Shown piece by piece: positions 36,349 to 43,694 of a stretch of DNA of 64,000 bases. How positions within the stretch are numbered: position 1 is the stretch's first letter; each line of letters begins with the position of its first letter. The stretch is from the NCBI RefSeq assembly GCF_018918185.1, contig NZ_JAHLPZ010000011.1, forward strand, positions 1 through 64,000, read 5' to 3'. The translations under genes and the position numbers were made by a program. The notes below the pieces were generated by a model. The model was not told where the DNA came from. It was given only the letters and a program-made list of their open reading frames with translations, and did no database searches. The stretch comes from Eubacterium sp. MSJ-21 (lineage in GTDB: Bacteria; Bacillota; Clostridia; Lachnospirales; Lachnospiraceae).

Positions 36349-37248
36349 ATGGGACAGTTATCACATCTGGATGAATTGGAAGCAGAAGCGATTTACATTA
36401 TCAGAGAAGTGGCAGCCGAGTGTGAGAAGCCGGTTATGCTTTATTCCATCGGAAAGGACAGCTCCGTCATGCTGCATCTGGCGATGAAAGCATTTTACCC
36501 GGAGAAGCCGCCATTTCCGTTCCTGCATGTCAACACGACATGGAAGTTCAAGGAGATGATCGAGTTCCGCGATTACATGGCGAAGAAGCTTGGTATTGAG
36601 ATGATCGAGTATATCAACGAGGAAGGCGTAAAGCAGGGCATCAATCCATTTGACCACGGCAGTGCTTACACTGACATTATGAAGACACAGGCGTTGAAGC
36701 AGGCACTTGACAAATACGGATTTACCGCGGCCTTTGGTGGTGGTCGAAGAGACGAGGAGAAATCAAGAGCGAAAGAGCGTATCTTCTCTTTTAGAAATGA
36801 GCATCACGCATGGGATCCGAAGAACCAGAGACCGGAGATGTGGAAGCTTTACAATTCCAAAATCAAAAAGAAAGAGGAAGTCCGGGTATTCCCGCTCTCG
36901 AACTGGACAGAGAAGGATATCTGGCAGTATATCAAGCGTGAGAACATCGAGATCCCATCACTGTATTTTGCAAAGGTAAGACCGGTCGTATACCGGGATG
37001 GAAACATCATCATGGTAGATGATGACCGTATGAAGCTTTTGCCGGGTGAGAAGATCGAGTACAAGAGCGTGCGTTTCCGTACCCTTGGATGTTACCCGTT
37101 GACCGGTGGATGCGAGTCAACCGCAGACACATTAGATGCAATTATAGAGGAAACACTTTCAGCAGTTTCTTCCGAGCGTACAACGCGTGTTATCGACAAC
37201 GAGGCAGCCGGAAGCATGGAACGAAGAAAACGGGAGGGATATTTCTAA
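36349..37248 (+). CDS. cysD: Sulfate adenylyltransferase subunit 2 (CysD)
   Basis: 299 aa ATP pyrophosphatase. The PP-loop '[12 protein letters not shown]' is near residue 32; '[16 protein letters not shown]' and 'CYPLTGG.....ADT' are CysD marks. With CysN it makes adenosine phosphosulfate from sulfate and ATP. AAGGAAGG is upstream of the ATG. One base separates its stop from cysN. Confidence 0.96.
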   Translation: MGQLSHLDELEAEAIYIIREVAAECEKPVMLYSIGKDSSVMLHLAMKAFYPEKPPFPFLHVNTTWKFKEMIEFRDYMAKKLGIEMIEYINEEGVKQGINPFDHGSAYTDIMKTQALKQALDKYGFTAAFGGGRRDEEKSRAKERIFSFRNEHHAWDPKNQRPEMWKLYNSKIKKKEEVRVFPLSNWTEKDIWQYIKRENIEIPSLYFAKVRPVVYRDGNIIMVDDDRMKLLPGEKIEYKSVRFRTLGCYPLTGGCESTADTLDAIIEETLSAVSSERTTRVIDNEAAGSMERRKREGYF

Positions 37249-37249
37249 G

Positions 37250-38875
37250 ATGAGCGGATTATTAAAATTTATCACTTGCGGTAGTGTGGACGATGGAAAA
37301 TCCACATTGATCGGACATATCTTATATGATTCCAAGCTGCTTTACGCAGATCAGGAAAAGGCACTTGAATTAGACAGTAAGGTTGGAAGCCGCGGCGGTG
37401 CAATCGATTATTCCCTTTTGTTGGACGGTCTGATGGCAGAGCGTGAGCAGGGAATCACGATCGACGTTGCCTACCGGTATTTCACAACGGACAAGCGAAG
37501 CTTTATCGTGGCAGATACACCGGGACATGAAGAGTACACAAGAAACATGGCAGTTGGAGCATCCTTTGCAGACCTTGCCGTAATCTTGGTGGATGCAAAG
37601 CAGGGCGTGCTTGTCCAGACAAGACGGCATGCAAGAATCTGTGCATTGATGGGTATCCGGTACTTTGTATTTGCAGTCAATAAGATGGACCTTGTCGGTT
37701 ACGATGAGACACGTTTCCGTGAGATCGAGAAGCAGATTGAAGAGCTTACAAAAGAGCTTTCACTTCCAAATGTAACGATCATTCCGGTTTCCGCAACCGA
37801 GGGCGACAACGTTACAACCAAATCAGAAAATATTCCTTGGTACACAGGCAAGGCATTGCTTCCGTATCTCGAGGATATTGATATTGCAGAGGATGACAGT
37901 GAGCAGGGCTTTTATATGCCGGTACAGCGTGTGTGCCGTCCGGATCATACATTCCGTGGATTCCAGGGACAAATCGAACATGGAAGCATTCATGTAGGTG
38001 ATGAGATCACAACACTTCCAAGCAACGAGACAGCGAAGGTAAAGAGCGTTTACATCGGTGACAAGGACAGCGAATCCGCAGCGAAGGGACAGCCGGTTAC
38101 CATCCAGCTTGATCGAGAGGTGGACGTATCGAGAGGCTGTGTTCTGACCGCCGCATCCGGCGCGAAGGTTGCTTCTTCGATCACAGCAACACTGCTTTGG
38201 ATGGATGATGAGGAATTGCAAAACGGCAAGAACTTCTTCTTCAAGCTTGGCACGAAGATGATTCTTGGTGCCGTGACCGATATCGAATATGCAATCGATG
38301 TCAACACCGGTGAGAAAAAGAAGGTTAGCAGCTTAAGCAAAAATGAGATTGCGGTTTGCAAGATTTCTCTGGCAGATAAAATCGTGGTCGATGAATTTAA
38401 GAATCATAAGGCACTGGGCGAGTTCATCCTGATCGACCGTGTTACAAATATGACTTCTGCCTGCGGTGTCGTAGAGCAGGTACATACCGAGGAAACCGGA
38501 TTGTACGAGGGCAGAGTTGACAGAAATACAAGAGCCGCATTAAAGAGCCAGAAGGCAATTACAGTGAAGTTCGTGGAAGGAAAAACGATTAACCGTGCGT
38601 ATGTCGAGGAAGTGGAGAAGGCACTGAGCATCGAAGGACGTCATACATACCTGTACGCACCGGCCGATGGCGAGGCGATTGAGACCGTTGTGAAGCATCT
38701 GCACCGTGCCGGACTTGTCGTATTACTGCTTGTCAATGAGAAGCAGGACAAGACACTTACCGGAACCTATGATCTCGTATTTGCAGGTGATACAAATGAG
38801 GAAGAGGTCAGCAGGCAGATAAGAACCGCATCCGCATATGCGGGTACGATCGTTGCAGGAAGAGATTATATTTAG
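37250..38875 (+). CDS. cysN: Sulfate adenylyltransferase subunit 1, GTPase (CysN)
   Basis: 541 aa, EF-Tu-like GTPase: G1 'GSVDDGKSTL', G3 'DTPGHEEYTRNMA', G4 'NKMDL'. Domains II and III follow. GTP hydrolysis drives APS synthesis by CysD. No CysC (APS kinase) domain is appended, in line with direct APS reduction by AprBA. ATG 37250 follows GGGAGGG near the cysD end; a longer frame from 37187 lies within cysD. Confidence 0.95.
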   Translation: MSGLLKFITCGSVDDGKSTLIGHILYDSKLLYADQEKALELDSKVGSRGGAIDYSLLLDGLMAEREQGITIDVAYRYFTTDKRSFIVADTPGHEEYTRNMAVGASFADLAVILVDAKQGVLVQTRRHARICALMGIRYFVFAVNKMDLVGYDETRFREIEKQIEELTKELSLPNVTIIPVSATEGDNVTTKSENIPWYTGKALLPYLEDIDIAEDDSEQGFYMPVQRVCRPDHTFRGFQGQIEHGSIHVGDEITTLPSNETAKVKSVYIGDKDSESAAKGQPVTIQLDREVDVSRGCVLTAASGAKVASSITATLLWMDDEELQNGKNFFFKLGTKMILGAVTDIEYAIDVNTGEKKKVSSLSKNEIAVCKISLADKIVVDEFKNHKALGEFILIDRVTNMTSACGVVEQVHTEETGLYEGRVDRNTRAALKSQKAITVKFVEGKTINRAYVEEVEKALSIEGRHTYLYAPADGEAIETVVKHLHRAGLVVLLLVNEKQDKTLTGTYDLVFAGDTNEEEVSRQIRTASAYAGTIVAGRDYI

Positions 38876-38884
38876 GAGGCGCCT

Positions 38885-40105
38885 ATGAGGTTTAATACGA
38901 AACTTTTACATGGAAATAAAATGGGCGATGCCAATACCGGCGCGACACTCACACCTGTGTATCAGTCAAGTGCCTTTTACCAGCCGTCTGCGGAACAGCA
39001 CGAGAAACTGTTTCACAATAAGGCAACCGGATTTTCGTATACGCGAATCAACAATCCGACGATCTTTGCCTTTGAGGAACGCATGACGACACTCGAAGGC
39101 GGGATTGCATCGGTTGCCTGTGCATCCGGTATGGCAGCCATCACGAATGCCCTTTTGAATATCGTGACATGCGGACAGGAGATCGTTGCATCGACCAGTC
39201 TGTATGGCGGTTCGATTGATGTGTTCCATGATTTCGAAGCATTTGGAATCAAGACGGTGTTCGTGGATATCAGCGATGTGAATGCGGTCGAGGCAGCCAT
39301 CAACGAGAATACACGTGTGATATTCGCAGAGACGATCGGCAATCCGAAGCTCGATGTCGTGGATATCGGGGCACTTGCCGAACTGGCGCATCGACATGAA
39401 CTGCCGCTTGTGATGGATAACACCGTGGCAACGGCGTATCTGGTAAAGCCGATTGAGAAGGGTGCAGATGTTGTTGTTAATTCCACATCGAAGTACATCA
39501 ACGGCAACAGCAACGCAATCAGCGGTGTGATCACAGAGAGCGGACGGTTCAAATGGAACAAAGAGAAATATCCGGGAGTTGCAGAATACGCGAGATTTGG
39601 TAAAATGGCTTATACAGCAAAGCTTCGGAATGGGTTGTTCCGTAATACGGGAGCCTGTATGGCACCGCAGACAGCATTTTACAACCTGATCGGAATGGAG
39701 ACACTGGGACTTAGGATGGAGCGCGCCTGCAGCAATGCAAAAGCACTTGCAGAGTTTTTGAATACATACCCGGATATCACGGTGAACTATCCGGGGTTAG
39801 CCTGTAGTCCATGGCATGATGTGGCAGATAAGGTGCTTACAAATGGATATGGTGCGATCTTAACGATCCGGGTAGGATCAAAGGAACGTGCATTTTCCGT
39901 TATCAACAACCTGAGCATTCCAAAGATCGTATCGAATATCGGAGATACGAAGACTTTGATCATTCATCCGGAGTCAACGCTGAATGCACATAGTACAGAG
40001 AAAGAAAAAGAAGATGCAGGCGTCTTCGACGATCTGATCCGGATCAGTGTGGGCATAGAGGATATCGAGGATCTGATCGAAGATTTCAAAGCGGCACTCG
40101 CTTAG
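38885..40105 (+). CDS. metY: O-acetylhomoserine sulfhydrylase (MetY type)
   Basis: 406 aa, PLP enzyme of the Cys/Met metabolism family. 'SGMAAITNALL' binds PLP; 'VNSTSKYINGNSNAISGV' has the PLP lysine at ~208. It adds sulfide, or in the protein-thiocarboxylate pathway the carrier-bound sulfur, to O-acetylhomoserine to give homocysteine. AGGAGG lies just upstream. Its place between CysDN and sulfite reductase, with the carrier genes ~1.8 kb downstream, supports the second mode. Confidence 0.93.
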   Translation: MRFNTKLLHGNKMGDANTGATLTPVYQSSAFYQPSAEQHEKLFHNKATGFSYTRINNPTIFAFEERMTTLEGGIASVACASGMAAITNALLNIVTCGQEIVASTSLYGGSIDVFHDFEAFGIKTVFVDISDVNAVEAAINENTRVIFAETIGNPKLDVVDIGALAELAHRHELPLVMDNTVATAYLVKPIEKGADVVVNSTSKYINGNSNAISGVITESGRFKWNKEKYPGVAEYARFGKMAYTAKLRNGLFRNTGACMAPQTAFYNLIGMETLGLRMERACSNAKALAEFLNTYPDITVNYPGLACSPWHDVADKVLTNGYGAILTIRVGSKERAFSVINNLSIPKIVSNIGDTKTLIIHPESTLNAHSTEKEKEDAGVFDDLIRISVGIEDIEDLIEDFKAALA

Positions 40106-40144
40106 ACGTTAGGGTATGCATTACCAACAGGAGGATGAAAAGAG

Positions 40145-41005
40145 ATGGCAGTTGATTATGCAGCATTAAAAAAAGGTGGATTTATGAGACAGAAGCAGAA
40201 GAACAACTTCTCGCTTCGTTTACAGGTAGTCGGAGGAAATCTGACGGCGGAAAATCTGAAGAAAATCGCTGAGGTAGCAGAAAAATATGGAGATGGACAT
40301 GTTCATCTGACATCAAGACAGAGTGTGGAGATTCCATTTGTCAAGCTTGATGATGTCGAGGAAGTAAAGGCAGAGCTTGCAAAGGGTGGATGTAAGCCGG
40401 GTGTGTGCGGACCACGTGTCCGTACCGTAACCGCGTGTCAGGGAAATCAGATCTGTCCAAGTGGAAACATCGATACTTATGATATCGCGAAGAAATTAGA
40501 CGCACGGTATTATGCGAGAGAATTGCCGCACAAGTTCAAGTTCGGTGTGACCGGATGTCAGAACAACTGCTTAAAGGCAGAGGAAAATGATGTCGGAATC
40601 AAGGGCGCATGTATCGTTTCCTACGATGAGCCAAGCTGTATCATGTGTGGTGTCTGTGTGAAGGCGTGCCGCGAGAATGCGATCACGATCAAAGATGGCA
40701 AGCTGACACTCGATACGGGCAAATGTAACTACTGTGGCAGATGTGCCAAGGCGTGTCCGACAGATGCATGGAAGGGGGAGAGCGGATATCTCGTATCCTT
40801 CGGTGGTTTGTTCGGAAATCAGATCTGCAAGGGAGAATCCTTCCTTCCGGTTATCACATCGGAGGAACAGTTATTCCGTGTGACAGATGCAGCCATTCAG
40901 TTTTTTGATGATTACGCAAATCCAAGTGAGCGTTTCCGTTTTACACTGGAGCGTGTTGGAATCGATAAATTTAAGGAAGTTATAAAGGAGGCTTATAATG
41001 GGTGA
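40145..41005 (+). CDS. Small siroheme sulfite reductase with ferredoxin domain
   Basis: 286 aa. The N-terminal ferredoxin-like half of the nitrite/sulfite reductase fold (~15-80) contains 'HVHLTSRQSVEIPF'. The siroheme-[4Fe-4S] ligands are 'TACQGNQIC' (C-x5-C) and 'GCQNNCLKAEEND' (C-x3-C). Two further [4Fe-4S] sites sit at ~175-205: 'CIMCGVCVKACRE' and 'CNYCGRCAKACPT'. It reduces sulfite to sulfide and depends on siroheme from the hem genes nearby. Of the short (group I) type of anaerobes. Overlaps the TusA-like gene by 8 nt. Confidence 0.88.
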   Translation: MAVDYAALKKGGFMRQKQKNNFSLRLQVVGGNLTAENLKKIAEVAEKYGDGHVHLTSRQSVEIPFVKLDDVEEVKAELAKGGCKPGVCGPRVRTVTACQGNQICPSGNIDTYDIAKKLDARYYARELPHKFKFGVTGCQNNCLKAEENDVGIKGACIVSYDEPSCIMCGVCVKACRENAITIKDGKLTLDTGKCNYCGRCAKACPTDAWKGESGYLVSFGGLFGNQICKGESFLPVITSEEQLFRVTDAAIQFFDDYANPSERFRFTLERVGIDKFKEVIKEAYNG

Positions 41006-41243
41006 TTTTGAGATTGATGAGAGAGTCGATATCACAGATGTTGTCTGCCCGATGACATTTGTAAAGGCAAAGGTAGCAATGGAAGAGCTGGAGATCGGTC
41101 AGGTGCTTGCAGTTACCATGAACGATGGTGAACCGGTGCAGAACGTACCACGAAGCTTCAAGGAAGAGGGACAGCAGATCTTAAAGCTGATCGATAACGA
41201 GAACGGCACATACGATCTGATCGTGAAGAAGGTCGAAGAGTAG
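40998..41243 (+). CDS. TusA-like sulfurtransferase
   Basis: 81 aa. The TusA/SirA core 'DITDVVCPMTFVKAKVAMEEL' (read in parts) keeps the active Cys of the CPxP-type motif as CPMT, followed by 'GQVLAVTMNDGEPVQNVPRSF'. It could carry persulfide sulfur between the reductase and acceptors. AAAGGAGG precedes the ATG within the end of the sulfite reductase gene. Confidence 0.85.
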   Translation: MGDFEIDERVDITDVVCPMTFVKAKVAMEELEIGQVLAVTMNDGEPVQNVPRSFKEEGQQILKLIDNENGTYDLIVKKVEE

Positions 41244-41252
41244 GAGGCAGCG

Positions 41253-41573
41253 ATGGCAAAACGAGTAGGAACCGCAGAATTTGAAGCGGAAGTACTGAAA
41301 GAGAAGCTTCCGGTGATCGTAGAGTTTTATTCTGACAGCTGCATCCCATGTAAGCAGTTATCACCGATCCTTGGCGGGATCGAGGATGATTACGAGGATC
41401 AGGTCAAGGTTGTCAAGGTCAATGTGAATTTCGACGTAGACCTTGCCGGGGAATATCAGGTAATGGCATCCCCAACGATACTCTTCTTCAAGGATGGCAG
41501 GGAAGTTGACCGTATCCGAGGACTGGTAAAGCGCCCGGAGCTGGAAGATAAGGTCAAGAGTATACTGGAATAA
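41253..41573 (+). CDS. Thioredoxin
   Basis: 106 aa. The active site is 'SCIPCKQ' (CxxC, here CIPC rather than CGPC), with a cis-Pro in 'VMASPTILFF' and overall thioredoxin length. AGGAGG precedes the ATG. It may supply electrons to the sulfur enzymes of the operon. The CIPC variant suggests a dedicated rather than housekeeping role, which is an inference. Confidence 0.9.
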   Translation: MAKRVGTAEFEAEVLKEKLPVIVEFYSDSCIPCKQLSPILGGIEDDYEDQVKVVKVNVNFDVDLAGEYQVMASPTILFFKDGREVDRIRGLVKRPELEDKVKSILE

Positions 41574-41639
41574 GGTGGAAATATATATGCAATTCTAAAA
41601 GCCAATATGTAAATATCGATGTATATAACTACTAATTTT

Positions 41640-41815
41640 AATGCAGACCATTGAAGCACGCTGGTACTTAGCGAACGGCAAACTTGTTTGACGTGAGTTT
41701 AGTACCATTGCGTGATGAAGTGAGCGAGAGGAGAGCGCATATGAACCGTAGGTTCATATTTAGGATGCGCTCGACGATTTACCGCCGAACGAAAGTGAGG
41801 GGGTGTTACCCGTGC
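41640..41815 (+). repeat. Structured repeat element, long copy, between trx and hcyS-like gene
   Basis: GGTACT...AGTACC encloses a first arm (~41659-41706). A second arm has GAGCGCAT (41733-41740) pairing with ATGCGCTC (41765-41772) around ATGAACC/GGTTCAT (41741-41757), with bulge 'atttagg'. The 3' part has 'gaacgaaagtgaggggg'. The rest of the 326-nt gap (41574-41639, 41816-41899) shows nothing I recognise. A related short copy is at 32250-32330. Confidence 0.65.
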
Positions 41816-41899
41816 GGGTCTGCGTAGAATAGTAATTATATACAACTCATAGATAGGCTAAAAACTTCATAATTGTTTGGAATAAAGGAGGATAAATAA

Positions 41900-42109
41900 A
41901 TGACAGTTGTAGTGGCAGGCGTTAAGAAGGAAGTAGAAGCAGGAACAACCATCGCAAAGCTCATCGTAGATGAGAAGGTGGAGAATCCGGATTATGTAAC
42001 AGTTACCGTCAACGATGACTTCGTTGACAGCGACGCATTTGACAAGACAGAACTGAAGGACGGAGATGCAGTAGAGTTCCTGTACTTCATGGGAGGAGGC
42101 GCATTTTAA
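41900..42109 (+). CDS. hcyS: Ubiquitin-like sulfur carrier protein, HcyS/ThiS type, with Gly-Gly-Gly-Ala-Phe C-terminus
   Basis: 69 aa beta-grasp protein of the ThiS/MoaD kind. The C-terminus reads LYFMGGGAF. ThiS and MoaD normally end in bare Gly-Gly; here Ala-Phe follows, so a protease must expose the glycine before adenylation. The next two genes are an E1-like activator and a JAMM protease, and MetY plus sulfite reductase are upstream, as in the HcyS system of Wolinella, where a single Ala is removed. AAAGGAGG precedes the ATG. Its stop overlaps the next start (TAATG), and the three glycine codons form that gene's ribosome site. Confidence 0.85.
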   Translation: MTVVVAGVKKEVEAGTTIAKLIVDEKVENPDYVTVTVNDDFVDSDAFDKTELKDGDAVEFLYFMGGGAF

Positions 42110-42915
42110 TGGCATTTACGAATGAACAGATGGAACGTTACAGCCGTCATATCATTCTGCAGGAAGTCGGTGTAAAAGGACAGAAGAAGCTGATGAACGG
42201 TAAGGTTTTAATCATCGGTGCCGGAGGTCTCGGCGCACCTGCAGCAATGTATCTGGCAGCAGCCGGCGTTGGTACGATCGGTATTGTCGATGCCGATGAG
42301 GTTGACCTTTCAAATCTGCAGAGACAGATCATTCATGGAACTGCAGATGTAGGCAAAGCGAAGGTAAAATCCGCAAAAGAGACAATGAATGCGATGAACC
42401 CGGACGTCACAGTCAATACATACCGTGAATTTGTAACCTCAGAAAATATCATGGATCTGATCAAGGATTACGATTTCATCATTGATGGAACCGATAACTT
42501 CCCGGCGAAGTTCTTGATCAATGATGCCTGTGTTATGGCAAAGAAGCCATTTTCCCATGCAGGTATCATCCGTTTCAAGGGTCAGCTTATGACGTATGTG
42601 CCGGGAGAAGGTCCTTGCTATCGTTGTGTATTCAAGAATCCGCCACCCAAGGATGCAGTTCCAACCTGTAAGCAGGCTGGCGTCATCGGTGCGATGGGCG
42701 GTGTCATCGGAAGCTTACAGGCGATGGAAGCAATCAAGTACCTGATCGGTGTCGGCGATCTGCTTACCGGCAAGCTTCTGACCTACGATGCATTGAAGAT
42801 GGAATTCCATACGATCAAGCTTCCGGATAACCATAAGACATGTGCAATTTGTGGCGACCATCCAACGATTCACAAGCTGATTGATTATGAACAGGTCGAG
42901 TGTGACGGAAAGTAG
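42109..42915 (+). CDS. hcyF: E1-like adenylyltransferase (HcyF/ThiF/MoeB family)
   Basis: 268 aa. The ATP site is 'IIGAGGLGAPAAMYLAAAG' near residue 30; 'DADEVDLSNLQRQIIHG' and 'DGTDNFPAKFLIND' are E1 marks; zinc-binding pairs are 'CYRC' and 'CAIC'. A Cys in 'VPTCKQAGV' matches the catalytic-Cys region. It would adenylate the carrier's terminal glycine for thiocarboxylate formation. No rhodanese domain is fused, consistent with sulfide as the sulfur donor. Start overlaps the hcyS stop by one base. Confidence 0.9.
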   Translation: MAFTNEQMERYSRHIILQEVGVKGQKKLMNGKVLIIGAGGLGAPAAMYLAAAGVGTIGIVDADEVDLSNLQRQIIHGTADVGKAKVKSAKETMNAMNPDVTVNTYREFVTSENIMDLIKDYDFIIDGTDNFPAKFLINDACVMAKKPFSHAGIIRFKGQLMTYVPGEGPCYRCVFKNPPPKDAVPTCKQAGVIGAMGGVIGSLQAMEAIKYLIGVGDLLTGKLLTYDALKMEFHTIKLPDNHKTCAICGDHPTIHKLIDYEQVECDGK

Positions 42916-42923
42916 GTAGAGCC

Positions 42924-43337
42924 ATGTTAGTGATGACAAAAGCAGATTATGAGAAGATATTAGAGCATTGCAAGAGGGGACTGCCGAATGAATCCTGTGG
43001 ATTGATCGGTGGTGTGGTAGAAGATGGCATTCGTTCTATCAAGAAGGTGTATCTGCTCACGAATATCGATGCGAGCAACGAGCATTTCTCGATGGACCCG
43101 AAGGAGCAACTTGCCGCAGTCAAGGATATGCGTGCAAATGGATACCAGCTGCTTGGCAACTTCCATTCTCATCCGGAATCCCCATCACGCCCGTCTGAGG
43201 AGGACAAGCGTCTGGCATATGATTCCAAGGTGAATTATCTGATTCTCTCTCTGATGGATATGGACAATCCGGTATTGAATGCGTTTAATATCGACGAGGT
43301 AAAAAATGTAACCAAGGAAGAACTGGTTATCAAATAA
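42924..43337 (+). CDS. hcyD: JAMM/M67 metalloprotease (HcyD-like)
   Basis: 137 aa Zn protease. The complete JAMM motif is seen: Glu in 'NESCGLIGG' and HSHPESPSRPSEED, that is H-x-H-x7-S-x2-D. In the related systems (HcyD, Mec+), such a protease both trims the carrier tail and releases homocysteine or cysteine from the carrier. Here it would remove Ala-Phe from the carrier. ATG 42924 is used; ATG 42933 is an alternative. Last gene of the cluster. Confidence 0.88.
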   Translation: MLVMTKADYEKILEHCKRGLPNESCGLIGGVVEDGIRSIKKVYLLTNIDASNEHFSMDPKEQLAAVKDMRANGYQLLGNFHSHPESPSRPSEEDKRLAYDSKVNYLILSLMDMDNPVLNAFNIDEVKNVTKEELVIK

Positions 43338-43394
43338 GACAGATGCATAAAACGGCAGGAAGGGGATTCCTGTCGTTTCTGCGTGGTAAGCTGA

Positions 43395-43602
43395 CAGGAT
43401 GTGGGCGTAGCGAGCGGGAAACGGGCTGAAAAACCCACGAGTTGGGTTCGGGAGACAGAAAAGCCGGCAGAAAACCCAGAACCGGAAACTAAATCGTAGA
43501 AGTGGAGCAGGATGTGGGCGTAGCGAGCGGGAAACGGGCTGAAAAACCCACGACGTGGGTTTCGGAGATAGAAAACCAAGCAGAAGACCCAGAACCGGAA
43601 GC
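43395..43602. repeat. Two-copy tandem repeat, 113-nt period
   Basis: Units start at 43395 and 43508. Each opens with 'caggatgtgggcgtagcgag', includes a GTGGG...CCCAC hairpin and ends in 'cccagaaccggaa'. About 95 nt of each unit is shared, with changes in the middle. It lies in the 357-nt space between the JAMM gene and hemA. ORFs across it on the - strand are repeat artefacts. Confidence 0.85.
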
Positions 43603-43619
43603 AAGAGCAATTTCTAAGG

Positions 43620-43648
43620 TTGAATGAAAGAAGAATGTCAATTATAAT
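43620..43648 (+). promoter_or_regulatory. hemA promoter
   Basis: TTGAAT (43620-43625), 17-nt spacer, TATAAT (43643-43648). The surrounding 'aaggttgaatgaa' and 'gtcaattataat' recur at the same spacing before sirC-hemC (47729-47757), pointing to joint control. Confidence 0.75.
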
Positions 43649-43694
43649 ATGTAGTATGTATATGAATAAAAACAGTTAACAGGAAGAAGCACCT

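Noticed and set aside
41900-42109. Thiamine ThiS or molybdopterin MoaD assignment for the carrier
   Set aside because: No thi or moa genes are present; the tail extension, JAMM protease, MetY and sulfite reductase fit the homocysteine carrier pathway better.
43395-43602. Possible CRISPR array
   Set aside because: Only two long adjacent units with internal hairpins, no unique spacers of constant length and no cas genes nearby.
43185-43610. - strand open frames of 114-141 aa across the tandem repeat
   Set aside because: Their repeated peptide simply mirrors the 113-nt DNA repeat and runs into the antisense of the JAMM gene; no ribosome site.
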